In this document: positions 52,684-61,182 of the stretch, one piece after another
How positions within the stretch are numbered: the first letter of the stretch is position 1
Layout of the letters: the number at the start of each line of letters is the position of its first letter
Source: Rothia dentocariosa ATCC 17931
Lineage (GTDB): Bacteria; Actinomycetota; Actinomycetes; Actinomycetales; Micrococcaceae
Direction of reading: 5' to 3'
Length of the DNA stretch: 64,000 bases
Assembly: GCF_000164695.2 (NCBI RefSeq)
Contig: NC_014643.1
Span: 744,001 to 808,000 of the forward strand
Notes under the pieces: generated by a model
The model's database searches: none
Told to the model about the DNA's origin: nothing
Seen by the model: only the letters and a program-made list of their open reading frames with translations
Made by a program: the position numbers and the translations under genes

Positions 52684-53487
52684 CTAGTCAGCAAGCTCAA
52701 TTACCACGGGGGTATGGTCGCTCGCGCCGTCCCCTTCGCGCTCTTCCCTATCGATCCAGGCGTTTTCCACACGGGCGGCGAGCGCCGGGGAGCACAGCTG
52801 AAAGTCGATGCGCATCCCCTCATTCTTCGAGAACCGCCCAGCCTGGTAGTCCCAGTAGGTGTATTCGCCCTGAGTGTAAGGGCGCACCGGATCGACGAGC
52901 CCTTCATCATTGAGCAGGGCATAGAACGCCTCGCGTTCGGGGGCTGACACATGTGTGAGGTCGTTCTCCCGGAAAAAGTCGATATCCCACACGTCGGTAT
53001 CTTCGGGTGCCACATTCCAGTCGCCGACGAGCGCAAACTGTGCGGCGGGGTCGGCGTGCAGCCAGCCGTTGACGTTGGTGCGCAGCTGGCGCATCCACTC
53101 CATTTTGTATGCCATGTGCGGGTCGGTGAGTCCACGCCCGTTCGGCACGTATAGGCTCCAGATGCGCACGCCGTTGCAGGTGGCACCGATGGCTCGCGCC
53201 TCAATTTCGGCGGGGTCGCCAGGTTTTCCGAAGGCGGGCTGATTCGGGAAGGTGCGTTCGACGCTGTCGAGCCCCACGCGGGATGCGATTGCTACCCCAT
53301 TCCACTGGTTCAGCCCGTAATGTGCCACCTCGTACCCCAGGAATTCAAAGAGCTCAAAGGGGAAGGTTTCGTCCTTGGTTTTGGTTTCCTGTAGGGCGAG
53401 CACATCGACCTCGGTTTTATCGAGCCAGTCCTCAATGCGGTCGGCGCGGGCGCGAATGGAGTTCACGTTCCAGGTAGCAATCTTCAT
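52684..53487 (-). CDS. xth: Exodeoxyribonuclease III / AP endonuclease
   Basis: A 267-residue EEP-family nuclease of base-excision repair. MKIATWNVNSIRARADRIEDWL (Asn7), LQETKTKDE (catalytic Glu34), the YVPNGRGL segment, GDWNVAPEDTDVWD (Asp/Asn pair) and the C-terminal GASDHTPVVIEL (Asp-His) are intact. The ATG at 53487 follows GGAG by four bases; the 68-residue extension to 53691 crosses hairpin repeats and is not coding. Confidence 0.96.
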   Translation of the reverse strand: MKIATWNVNSIRARADRIEDWLDKTEVDVLALQETKTKDETFPFELFEFLGYEVAHYGLNQWNGVAIASRVGLDSVERTFPNQPAFGKPGDPAEIEARAIGATCNGVRIWSLYVPNGRGLTDPHMAYKMEWMRQLRTNVNGWLHADPAAQFALVGDWNVAPEDTDVWDIDFFRENDLTHVSAPEREAFYALLNDEGLVDPVRPYTQGEYTYWDYQAGRFSKNEGMRIDFQLCSPALAARVENAWIDREEREGDGASDHTPVVIELAD

Positions 53488-53610
53488 GTACTCCAGCTTA
53501 CCGTGTGCGCCCTGCCAGGCAACGGTGAAAGTGTCGCCGGTAAATGACTCGGATCTGACGAGCCGCGCACCGCCCTTCCGAAGCGGGAGCGGAGAGCACT
53601 CTTTACACAG

Positions 53611-53644
53611 CATATTGGAAGAAACGGCCATTTCTTCCAATATG
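53611..53644. repeat. CATATTGGAAGAAA hairpin
   Basis: Perfect 14-bp arms (53611-53624 and 53631-53644) with a six-base loop. An imperfect outer stem (CTTTACACAG with CTGTGCAAAG) extends it on both sides. Confidence 0.8.
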
Positions 53645-53661
53645 CCCCTGTGCAAAGGCCT

Positions 53662-53695
53662 GTAAATGGAAAAATCCGCTACTTTTTCCATTTAC
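53662..53695. repeat. GTAAATGGAAAAA hairpin
   Basis: Perfect 13-bp arms (53662-53674 and 53683-53695). The span includes AAAAATCCGCT, which also occurs in the palindrome on the other side of the transporter gene (54776-54844). It is beyond the stop of the SBF transporter and probably ends its transcript. Confidence 0.8.
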
Positions 53696-53774
53696 CTCAA
53701 ATACGCATAACCTAAGGAACGCAGCTTCTTAAAGTATCGACTCTTTCCCCGAACGAGTAACCGGGGGCAGATTC

Positions 53775-54761
53775 TTATGGCTGTTCTACGCTCGCCTTCC
53801 CCACCACATCCAAGGCGGCGTAGCGGGCGGAGAGCCACGTGCACATCATGAGCTGCACCTGGTGGAATACCATGAGCGGCAGCATCAGCAGCCCGAGCGA
53901 ACCCGACCCGAAAATAATGATCGCCATGGGAAGGCCCGCCGCCAGCGACTTTTTCGACCCGCAGAACTGAATTGTGATGCGGTCCGCCCTGTTGAACTTC
54001 AGCCGCGCCGCCAGCCAGTCGGTCAGCCACAGCATCAGAGCCACCATCAGAATTGTCACCACAATCAGCAACACGATCTGCCACCAGGCAACGCGAGTCC
54101 AAATCCCCTGCACCACGGAGGCCGAAAACGCCGAGTACACAATCATCATGACCGAGAACTTATCGAGCCATTTCGTGGTGGGTTTCTTCGCAAACTCGCC
54201 CACCCAACGGCGCGTGAGCTGCCCCAGCACGAACGGCAAAAACAGCTGAATCGCAATGTCGAGAAAGACGCTGCCCGAAATTTCAATGTGGTCGCTGTGC
54301 ATTAGGAGCATCGCCAACAGCGGGGTAGCCACCACCCCCACAATGCTTGACAGCGATGCGCTCACAATAGCGCCCGCCACGTTGCCGCCCGCGATAGAGG
54401 TAAACGCAATGGACGCCTGAACGGTAGAGGGCACGAGCGTGAGGAAAAGAATCCCCAGGTACAACCCGTCGCCGAGCACAAACCTTAGGGGGAAAAGCGC
54501 CAGCCCAAAGAGCGGAAAAATCACGAAAGTACAGGTCAGGATGAGGGCGTGCAGCCGCCAGTGTTTAAGCCCTGCGATCGCTTCGGATGTGGAAAGGCGC
54601 GCACCATAGAGGTAGAACAGAAGCGCAACCGCGAACTTGGTGCCGGTGCTAAACCAGTCGGCGAAGGTACCGCGGGCCGGGATGAGGATCGCAAAAATGA
54701 CCGCGCAGATGAGCATGACAATCAGCGCGTCGGGTCGTTTTTTCGTGAGTTTGGAGAGCAC
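53775..54761 (-). CDS. SBF-like (bile acid:sodium symporter family) transporter
   Basis: A 328-residue membrane protein with about nine or ten helices of the SBF-like family (PF13593 type). LFYLYGARLSTSEAIAGLKHWRLH is the early conserved segment, with LTLVPSTVQASIAFTSIAGGNVAGAIVSASLSSIVGV (discontinuous-helix motif) and QFCGSKKSLAAGLPMA further on. Sodium-coupled uptake of an organic anion is likely; bile acid itself is only the family name. The start is GTG. Hairpins lie on both sides. Confidence 0.9.
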   Translation of the reverse strand: MLSKLTKKRPDALIVMLICAVIFAILIPARGTFADWFSTGTKFAVALLFYLYGARLSTSEAIAGLKHWRLHALILTCTFVIFPLFGLALFPLRFVLGDGLYLGILFLTLVPSTVQASIAFTSIAGGNVAGAIVSASLSSIVGVVATPLLAMLLMHSDHIEISGSVFLDIAIQLFLPFVLGQLTRRWVGEFAKKPTTKWLDKFSVMMIVYSAFSASVVQGIWTRVAWWQIVLLIVVTILMVALMLWLTDWLAARLKFNRADRITIQFCGSKKSLAAGLPMAIIIFGSGSLGLLMLPLMVFHQVQLMMCTWLSARYAALDVVGKASVEQP

Positions 54762-54775
54762 GTTCTTAATTAAAA

Positions 54776-54844
54776 CGCGAGAAGCGGATTTTTGCCGAAA
54801 AGGTGAGAAAATACAACCTTTTCGGTAAAAATCCGCTTCTCGCG
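54776..54844. repeat. CGAGAAGCGGATTTTT palindrome
   Basis: 29-base arms (54776-54804 and 54816-54844) with one mismatch and an 11-base loop. It lies between two minus-strand genes, so it would end the M48 peptidase transcript just before the transporter gene. Confidence 0.88.
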
Positions 54845-54859
54845 GGTTAAGGTCAGAGG

Positions 54860-56467
54860 CTAGTCAGAGGTGTCATTCCCCTGCTGGTCCTGCTGTTCAG
54901 ACCGTTTTTGCTCGGGATGCTGGTCATCAGCGGGTTTTATCGGTTGGTTCAGTGCCACGCCAGGTTCCGTTGCGTCCTTAGGAGGCTCGGTGTGCCCCTG
55001 CTGCTCAGGCTGCGGGGGTTGAGGCTGTCCCTGATTCGCTTGATCGGGTGCGGGCTGGTCAGCTTCAAATTGCCCCGAACCGGACTGCCACGGCGGCGGC
55101 TGGTTCGGCATCGGCTGCCCGTATCCCGGCTGACCGGGCGCTGGCTGCATCGGATAACCGTACCCTGGCACATATCCCGGCACACCCTGGCTGGCGGCAT
55201 ACTGTTCCCAACGGGCGGCGTAGGCGGCACGGGCCGCGCGAGCCTGCGCATCCTCCCATCCTGCGAAGAGCGTTCCCTGAATCTTGGGTGCACCCTGCGG
55301 AGCCGGATATGTCTTAACGGTGTTAAGGTTGTAATCCTCCCACGCCGGCTTCTGCTCGTCCATGAACCCGGTTGCCTGAATCGGGTCAGGCCACTGAGCT
55401 GGCGGTTCTTGCGAAGGTATCAGGGAAGGAGGCGCACTCGGCGGGTTAAACTGCGGCCGCCAGAACAGACGCCCCGGTTCGTGTCGGTTGCGCAGTGCAT
55501 GGGCGCGCCACGTCAGTACCGGGTGGGTAGAGATAAGGTTGATAAGCCAAATCGCGAAGCCCTGGTCGTTCACGGCACGGTCGGCAAATTCATCGAAATT
55601 CACCTGCTGATTCAGGTATTTACCGGCTGTGAGAACCTTGATCGCGCCGGGTCCGCCTTCGGGGCAGTATCGGTACCCAAAGTTATCGGCGGTGTATTCC
55701 TGTGCGCGTGAAAGAGCCTGCCCCACCACGGGAATCCGCATGAAGGTTTGCGTGAAGAGAAGGCGGAAATACCCCACGTGACCGGCAGCGATATGCCCGA
55801 CCTCATGCCCAATAATAAAGCGAAGCGCCTGAGGGTCACGGCTCTGACCGCCGACCTCGAAAAGGTCAGAGTTGATGGCAATAAACCGACGGAAACCGTG
55901 CCCGGATGCGAAGGCGTTCAGCACACCATTACCGCTCACCACATAGGCATCGGGAACACGGCGCAAACCCGCCGCATAGGCGGCCTCGGCAACCATGGCA
56001 TAAGCCTCAGGAAACTGCGTCGGCGAAATACGAATGCCGCGCACGCGCTGCTGTGCGTAGAAGAGGGCACGGGCGATCAGGATAACCAGGGGTGCCAGGA
56101 TCAGTAGCGTAATCGCTTGTTCCGCATAGTCGTTAAAGACGCGCTCCGCGTAGCTCATCGTCGAGTATCGAGACGATGACGTCCATTCCAGGTCGTTATA
56201 TCGGTCACGGCTTACGATCGTCTCAATAAAGAAGATGAGCAGCCCCAAGTACACGGCAAGGGTTACCGCATAGGCCGCCACCAACCAGGGAATCTCGCCG
56301 GGGTGGCGCAGGGCGTTGAGCATCTTATGGGGTATTAACGATTGGTATCCCCAAAATTTCGGTTGGGGAAGCGGGCTCTGCGGGGTCTGCCGCTTATCCT
56401 CGGGCAGCCACCCCTGGCTCACGTCATTCGGCAGTGGAGGTTCAGCACCGGGCGTATGCTGACTCAT
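54860..56467 (-). CDS. M48-family metallopeptidase with Pro/Gln-rich tail
   Basis: A 535-residue membrane protease of the HtpX/Ste24 group. A Pro-rich cytoplasmic start is followed by two membrane helices (about 63-83 and 120-140). The zinc motif IIGHEVGHIAAGH is near residue 220, with the third ligand in AQEYTADNFGY. The last 130 residues are low-complexity Pro/Gln/Gly with GYVPGYGYP-type repeats. Likely membrane protein quality control, as for FtsH, which has a similar tail here. TTGGAG precedes the ATG. Confidence 0.92.
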   Translation of the reverse strand: MSQHTPGAEPPLPNDVSQGWLPEDKRQTPQSPLPQPKFWGYQSLIPHKMLNALRHPGEIPWLVAAYAVTLAVYLGLLIFFIETIVSRDRYNDLEWTSSSRYSTMSYAERVFNDYAEQAITLLILAPLVILIARALFYAQQRVRGIRISPTQFPEAYAMVAEAAYAAGLRRVPDAYVVSGNGVLNAFASGHGFRRFIAINSDLFEVGGQSRDPQALRFIIGHEVGHIAAGHVGYFRLLFTQTFMRIPVVGQALSRAQEYTADNFGYRYCPEGGPGAIKVLTAGKYLNQQVNFDEFADRAVNDQGFAIWLINLISTHPVLTWRAHALRNRHEPGRLFWRPQFNPPSAPPSLIPSQEPPAQWPDPIQATGFMDEQKPAWEDYNLNTVKTYPAPQGAPKIQGTLFAGWEDAQARAARAAYAARWEQYAASQGVPGYVPGYGYPMQPAPGQPGYGQPMPNQPPPWQSGSGQFEADQPAPDQANQGQPQPPQPEQQGHTEPPKDATEPGVALNQPIKPADDQHPEQKRSEQQDQQGNDTSD

Positions 56468-56551
56468 GCGGTCTCCAAATCTCTCTAAGTACGTACTAGT
56501 TCAACTCTACCGCGTATGCCCTTTGATGCGGTGAATACACGCATACTAAAT

Positions 56552-56614
56552 CCGGGAGCGGAAATTTGCAGCGGGAGCGTGTTCCCCGCTCCCGCTGCAA
56601 CTTATCACTCCCGG
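56552..56614. repeat. GGGAGCG-family compound palindrome
   Basis: Outer CCGGGAG/CTCCCGG (56552-56558 and 56608-56614) and inner GCAGCGGGAGCG/CGCTCCCGCTGC (56568-56579 and 56587-56598). The GGGAGCG word appears twice in the left half. It belongs to the same style as 37221 and 39443. Confidence 0.8.
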
Positions 56615-56660
56615 AATCCTCTGTGGTGTTTCTCAAGGGGAATCCAAGCAACTATTTCGT

Positions 56661-57124
56661 GAGGGTTATTCATTTGGGTGGTTTTGTATCCAGAAAAACA
56701 GTGCCCGCACCACCGAGAACACTCTCCGGTACGAGGTGAGGAATCTGCGGAAGATACTAGGATACTAGAGAGTACCCGTCAACACTTGAAGTGTGCGATC
56801 ACGCGTTCGATGACGACCCGATGGTGATTGATGTGCCGGTTCAGGTGTTTCTCGTCTTCGGTGAGTTCTCCACCGGGTAGTTTCTTCACCGGGGTGATCA
56901 GGTCTAGTCCTTGGTAGCCCTTATCGGCCAGAGTATCGTGCGGGTCTAAGAATCTGTCCAATCCGTACCACCGGTACGCAAACGTGTCGTGGTGTGCCCC
57001 GGGTACGGGGTCGGTTTTGGTATTTCACCATCATACGTGGACAAGAGGTGAGGGTCCGTTGTTTTTCTGTGTGGTGAAGAGTGGTTAGGCGGTTGGAGTG
57101 TTACACCCCTAATGAATAACCCTC
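56661..57124 (-). mobile_element. Internally deleted IS5-type element
   Basis: The ends are inverted copies: GAGGGTTATTCATTTGGG from 56661 and, read inward from 57124, GAGGGTTATTCATTAGGG. Between them only about 460 bases remain, against roughly 0.9 kb for a full IS5-type element of this sort, because the middle of the transposase is missing. No target duplication is obvious at the borders. Confidence 0.75.
56666..57034 (-). pseudogene. DDE transposase remnant (IS5/DDE_Tnp_4 type)
   Basis: On the minus strand an ATG at 57034 starts MMVKYQN, the kind of N-terminus these transposases have, then jumps by deletion into the C-terminal third: PVPGAHHDTFAYRWYGLDR, DTLADKGYQGLD and VIERVIAHFKC. A stop follows HFKC, where relatives have Trp. 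After a further frame change the natural end FRRFLTSYRRVFSVVRALFFW is still readable down to a stop inside the terminal repeat. It has at least three lesions and cannot be active. Confidence 0.75.
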
Positions 57125-57125
57125 C

Positions 57126-57362
57126 TTAATCCTCCTTTGACCTATTGGCGTTACGTATAGTCTCGTGCGCTCGTGAGCTATCGGAGTTTTTATTGAAGAG
57201 AGCCCAGATAAGCGAAATGAGGCCGATTACTGCGAATACGAGACCGACTTTCGCGGGGTCTACTACACCCCATGAAATATTCTGCATGGTTAGCCAGGCT
57301 ACTCCGCCTACGAGAATTGAGATGATGCTCCAGAAAATTTCTTTCGATTTTTCGGTTTTCAT
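57126..57362 (-). CDS. Small two-helix membrane protein
   Basis: A 78-residue protein with two membrane helices (SIISILVGGVAWLTMQNISWG and VGLVFAVIGLISLIWALF) and a basic tail. AAGGAAGG lies before the ATG. It begins immediately beyond the right end of the IS remnant, so its 3' end may have been set by the insertion. No family is recognised. Composition is A+T-richer than core genes. Confidence 0.55.
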   Translation of the reverse strand: MKTEKSKEIFWSIISILVGGVAWLTMQNISWGVVDPAKVGLVFAVIGLISLIWALFNKNSDSSRAHETIRNANRSKED

Positions 57363-58532
57363 GATGCCTACCTTCCTTATGAAAAAGCTTTCATTCTTAA
57401 ATATAAATATAGGGGTAAGGAAAACATTTGTATATTGTCCGTTTGTAGGAACGTCTACATCCGAACGGAGGAGCTGACCATTCCTATCTCAGAGATAACC
57501 TCTTCAGCTAGGGGCTGAATTGCGTTTTGCCGTTCAACCACGTTTGCTGTAGTGGGCAGGTCTCCCCGTAGTGGATGTGAACTAGCATGCCCAGCAACCC
57601 ACCACTTTTTGAATCCGTTAGCTCGTTTGGTCTGGGAGTCGACTGGAATCTTTTGATCACTACCCTTAACACCGATTGGGCAGGTGAACGGAAGTCCTGG
57701 ATTTCCGACGAAGGCTCCGTGTATGTCCCTCCCCTAGAATTTACACCTCGTATTCCTTACACAAAATCCTGATAATGTTTTCGCTATAAATAATTTACAT
57801 ACTTTAGGCGAATAAAATATATTTATTGCTGCACCTAGCAAGTATTTACCTTTCCACTATTTTTATCATAAAGAAAAAGGATGCCGCCATGAAAAATCAT
57901 GACGGCATCCAAACTATACACATAAAACACCCTATACACATGTGTACAGTTCTAGCACGGATTTAGAAGGCACCAATCCCTATAAGATACCTTCGTGTGC
58001 AACGAGTCCCTTCAGAGAACCTGAAGGCTTACAGAAAGCTCAAACCCCTGTTATTCCGCGGAATTATACTCATGAAACGTACAAGGTTTCATGGGAGGAA
58101 CATACCGCGAGGGTTTTTCACACCGGAGGCCGCGAACATACATGCCCAAAGTCCTGCGACCCCAATTTTCTGCACCTCGTTGTATATGTCATCTAAGTGA
58201 GTGATAGATGTGATATACCTGTGCCAGTTTTGATACAAAGAATGCCAGCATTTCCCCACACAACCACGAATAGAGAATGCACACTATTCTTTGTATCTAT
58301 TAGTTCATCTGCACAAAGCATTCTGAACCAAAACAACTATAGCAAATTTTATGCCGTTAAGTAATTTAAATAATTACTAAAATAATGTGTCAAATATTAT
58401 TTAGATATAAAGTTCAACATTCCCTCGCCTTACGCTTATTCTTGATGCCCTGACCCTAGAGTTTTTGTCACCCAAAGCCGCGTATACGCTTTCGTGCCAG
58501 CCTTGTGCCCGGCGCTCTGCCGCCCATGCTAG
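57363..58532. other. Gene-poor A+T-rich region
   Basis: I find no gene I can support in about 1.2 kb. Short frames exist (e.g. 57587-57772 and 57942-58196), but they lack ribosome sites and recognisable sequence. A hairpin GGATGCCG...CGGCATCC is at 57880-57911. The low G+C and the nearby IS remnant suggest a decayed acquired segment. Confidence 0.5.
57880..57911. terminator. Isolated hairpin GGATGCCG
   Basis: GGATGCCG (57880-57887) and CGGCATCC (57904-57911) enclose a loop with a further CATG pair. It looks like a terminator but no gene next to it is supported. Confidence 0.45.
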
Positions 58533-58593
58533 AAAGGCTCTTGAACGCGAATAAAGCACAGAAAATCTCGCTTATTCACGATCAAGAGCCTTT
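58533..58593 (-). terminator. Terminator of ackA
   Basis: AAAGGCTCTTGA (58533-58544) pairs with TCAAGAGCCTTT (58582-58593), with an inner GAATAA/TTATTC pairing, 37 bases beyond the ackA stop. Confidence 0.8.
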
Positions 58594-58629
58594 AGCAGCA
58601 TCCCCGAAGGGAAGAAGTAGAAGATACTG

Positions 58630-59763
58630 CTACGCGACGAGCTCCTCGGTAGCCTCAGCGATCGCTTTCTCCTCGTTGGTGGGGATGACGAACACGGCGA
58701 TGCTCGAATCCTCGGTCGAGATCAAGCGCGGTTCGGGGGAACGCTTCATGTTCTCTTCCTCGTTGTAGCGAATGCCCAACGGCGCCAGGCGGTCCAGCAC
58801 CAGTTTGCGGAAGTCGCCGGAATTTTCGCCAATACCCGCGGTGAAAATAAGCGCCTGCGCGCCACCAACCACCAGGTTGTAGCCGCCGATGTACTTCATC
58901 AGGCGGTATGCGGTCATGTCCAGAGCCAACTGTGCGCGTTCGTCGCCCGACTGCGCAGACTCCACCACCTTACGCATATCGTTGGAACCCGCCAGCGCCA
59001 GCAAACCAGATTCCTTGTTGAGAATGGTATCCAGGCGTTCCGCATCGATCTCGGGGTCGCGGGTGAGAATCGTGGTCAGCGCAGAGGGGTCAATATCGCC
59101 CGAACGGGTACCCATCACCAGACCAGCCAGCGGGGTATAGCCCATCGACGTATCCACGGACTTTCCACCCTTCACAGCGGTCACGGATGCACCATTGCCC
59201 AGGTGCGCCACCACACCGTTAAATTCGTCGCGGGCAATACCGAGCATATCTGCGGCAACATGAGAGACGTATTCATGGCTGGTACCGTGGAAGCCGTAGC
59301 GGCGAATACTGTACTTATCAGCCAGGTCATAAGGAATAGCGTAACGCCAAGCATGCTCGGGCATGGTCGAGTGGAACGCGGTATCGAACACGGCAACCTG
59401 CGGCAGGTCTGGCCACGTGTGGAAAGCAGCACGCATACCCTTTACGTGCGCGGGGTTGTGCAGAGGCGCAAGCGGTGAGAGCGCATCGATCTCGTCGATA
59501 ACCTGCTCGTTGAGCAGCACGGGGTGGGTAAACTTCTCGGCTCCCTGCACCACGCGGTGGCCGATAGCCTGCAGCTGACGGCCGTGCAGCACGCCTTCGA
59601 GTTTCTCAGCCATCATGTGCAGAGCGACTTCGTGGTCGGGAACGTCAGTGCCGATATTTTCGATGAGCCCTGAGGTAATCATTTGCTCGGATTCAGGCGC
59701 AGAGGTGTCGCGCACCTGGTATTTGAGGGATGAGGAACCCGCGTTCACAACGAGGATAAGCAT
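58630..59763 (-). CDS. ackA: Acetate kinase
   Basis: Interconverts acetyl phosphate and acetate with ADP/ATP. LVVNAGSSSLKYQV is the N-terminal signature, YGFHGTSHEYVS the central one, HLGNGASVTAVKGGKSVDTSMG the phosphate loop, and FTAGIGENSGDFRKLV lies near the end. 377 residues from the ATG at 59763, with GAAGAGAAG upstream. Its usual partner pta is not adjacent: the next gene upstream is a lipid kinase, so acetyl-phosphate supply must be encoded elsewhere. Confidence 0.96.
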   Translation of the reverse strand: MLILVVNAGSSSLKYQVRDTSAPESEQMITSGLIENIGTDVPDHEVALHMMAEKLEGVLHGRQLQAIGHRVVQGAEKFTHPVLLNEQVIDEIDALSPLAPLHNPAHVKGMRAAFHTWPDLPQVAVFDTAFHSTMPEHAWRYAIPYDLADKYSIRRYGFHGTSHEYVSHVAADMLGIARDEFNGVVAHLGNGASVTAVKGGKSVDTSMGYTPLAGLVMGTRSGDIDPSALTTILTRDPEIDAERLDTILNKESGLLALAGSNDMRKVVESAQSGDERAQLALDMTAYRLMKYIGGYNLVVGGAQALIFTAGIGENSGDFRKLVLDRLAPLGIRYNEEENMKRSPEPRLISTEDSSIAVFVIPTNEEKAIAEATEELVA

Positions 59764-59900
59764 GAACTTCTCTTCTTTCTTGAAACAAACTTTCATCTCA
59801 TTCTCGCACTAAAAAGGTGTTTAAAGCGAGATAACCGGTGAAGACACCACATCAAAGAAGGTTAAGCCACATAAACACGGCGCTCGGGCGGGTCGAGGTT

Positions 59901-60992
59901 CTAGGTTGTCAGCGCATCCGGGTGCACATTCACGCTGAGGGCACTCGGCACGATGCGCGCCTGCAGCCTGATCGCCGAGGGTACTAAATCGCCGTCGACT
60001 TCAATAGGCTGTGCGCCCGAAAGCATGTCCAGTGAGACCCGATGTCCCACATAATGGCGCATGACCGGCAGAGAGATACGCGATGAACCGGGCAGGGCGC
60101 GGCGAACCACTTTGGCAGCCAGCTGCCCCCATTCCAGGACGGTACGCGGCGATATGATGATCACTTCGAGGTTGCCGTCATTAACCTCGGTAATATCGGT
60201 CAGCTGCAGTCCGCCCTGCAGCCGCCCGCAATTGGCGATGAGTACCGAACGCGCACGTGCTTCGAAAGGTTCATCGTCGTCGAGCTGTATTCTGACCTTG
60301 TGGGAGTGCCCGAAGATATGGTTCAGCCCGCTGTGCACATAGGCTAACCAGCCGATACGCGCTTTAAGGTCTTCATTGGCGTCGTTCATGACGAGCGCAT
60401 CGAATCCTGCGCCGCTCATCACGTAGAACATGTGGTTGGTAACGTCACCTTCCGCTGATTCGGCGCTCATGTCGATAGCATCGACCATCTGGCGTGTTCC
60501 GTTGAGCGCAATGTTAATGCAGGCGGCTATGTCGGTGATAGGTAGGCGCAGGTTGCGTGCCAGCAGGTTGCCTGTCCCTAACGGAATAATACCGAGCGTG
60601 ACGTCTTTGCCCCGACTCCTGGCTTCTTGAATGGCGGCGGCGACCGCGCGCACGGTTCCGTCCCCGCCGACCGCGAGCAGGGTATCTACGCCCCGGTCGA
60701 TCAGATCGCGAGCAGCCTGGGTGCCGGGTTCGTCGATACGAGTGGTACTCGCGAGGGCCGGTTTCCAACCGTTGGCAACCACGGTACGTTCCAGAATATT
60801 AACTACCGCGTGGGTGCTCGACTTGCTGGGGTTATACACAATACCGATGTGCCGCTCTTGAGCGACGGGCAGGGTACTCCAGATTCCGAGGGGCGTAACG
60901 ATGCGCTGCGCATGCTTGCGAACACGCCGAGCAACCGCCGTGAGAGTCGCTGCCGCGGCGGATGCACCAACAAGGTTCCGAAAAAGGGACAT
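59901..60992 (-). CDS. Diacylglycerol kinase family lipid kinase
   Basis: A 363-residue DagK-catalytic-domain protein. IVYNPSKS near residue 50, the nucleotide motif LLAVGGDGTVRAVAAAI near 105-121, GIIPLGTGNLLARNL near 135, and the C-terminal beta domain with VDGDLV. It phosphorylates diacylglycerol or a related lipid, or acts as in LCB5/YegS relatives. The start at 60992 has a TACTCT box six bases upstream (leaderless). Confidence 0.92.
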   Translation of the reverse strand: MSLFRNLVGASAAAATLTAVARRVRKHAQRIVTPLGIWSTLPVAQERHIGIVYNPSKSSTHAVVNILERTVVANGWKPALASTTRIDEPGTQAARDLIDRGVDTLLAVGGDGTVRAVAAAIQEARSRGKDVTLGIIPLGTGNLLARNLRLPITDIAACINIALNGTRQMVDAIDMSAESAEGDVTNHMFYVMSGAGFDALVMNDANEDLKARIGWLAYVHSGLNHIFGHSHKVRIQLDDDEPFEARARSVLIANCGRLQGGLQLTDITEVNDGNLEVIIISPRTVLEWGQLAAKVVRRALPGSSRISLPVMRHYVGHRVSLDMLSGAQPIEVDGDLVPSAIRLQARIVPSALSVNVHPDALTT

Positions 60993-60998
60993 ATCTTT

Positions 60999-61004
60999 AG
61001 AGTA
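60999..61004 (-). promoter_or_regulatory. -10 box TACTCT of the lipid kinase gene, leaderless
   Basis: On the minus strand TACTCT is followed by six bases and the ATG at 60992. Confidence 0.5.
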
Positions 61005-61069
61005 CCGGGTGCAGCGATATTGGGTTCGCCAACACTGACGAAAAGCGCAGGTTTTAGAGAATCACCCAA

Positions 61070-61182
61070 ATATTTGTTGGGTAAAGGTAATACTGCCCTC
61101 TTCCCGGGGTACGCCACGGCTTAACCATAATGCAGAAATCCCCGTGCGTTGACTCCTGAGGCAGGAAGGCGGTGGGAAGTTC
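61070..61182 (+). promoter_or_regulatory. Conserved leader, copy 1
   Basis: Shares with 63434-63548 and 63832-63943 two blocks at fixed spacing: TAATACTGCCCTCTTCCCGG, whose ACTGCCC lies 90-92 bases before the start codon in all three, and AAATCCC...GTTGACTC...GGCAGG closer to it. CTGCC in the first block can pair with GGCAG in the second. It may hold the promoter (TAATAC), a structured RNA, or both. It matches no riboswitch I can recall. Confidence 0.7.

Noticed and set aside
7631..56614. CRISPR array
   Set aside because: The repeats are inverted, few per site and without regular spacers; no cas genes are present.
57455..57733. 93-codon open minus-strand frame without start codon, with a KKWWVAGHASSHP-like stretch
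   Set aside because: It looks slightly like a phage head-protein fragment, but there is no start, no ribosome site and no second match to rely on. At best a decayed fragment.
57942..58200. Two overlapping short plus-strand frames
   Set aside because: No ribosome site, no recognisable sequence, in a gene-poor A+T-rich zone.
61070..61182. Peptide leaders as a known riboswitch (c-di-AMP or TPP type)
   Set aside because: The conserved blocks do not fit the core motifs of those classes that I know; kept as an unassigned leader.
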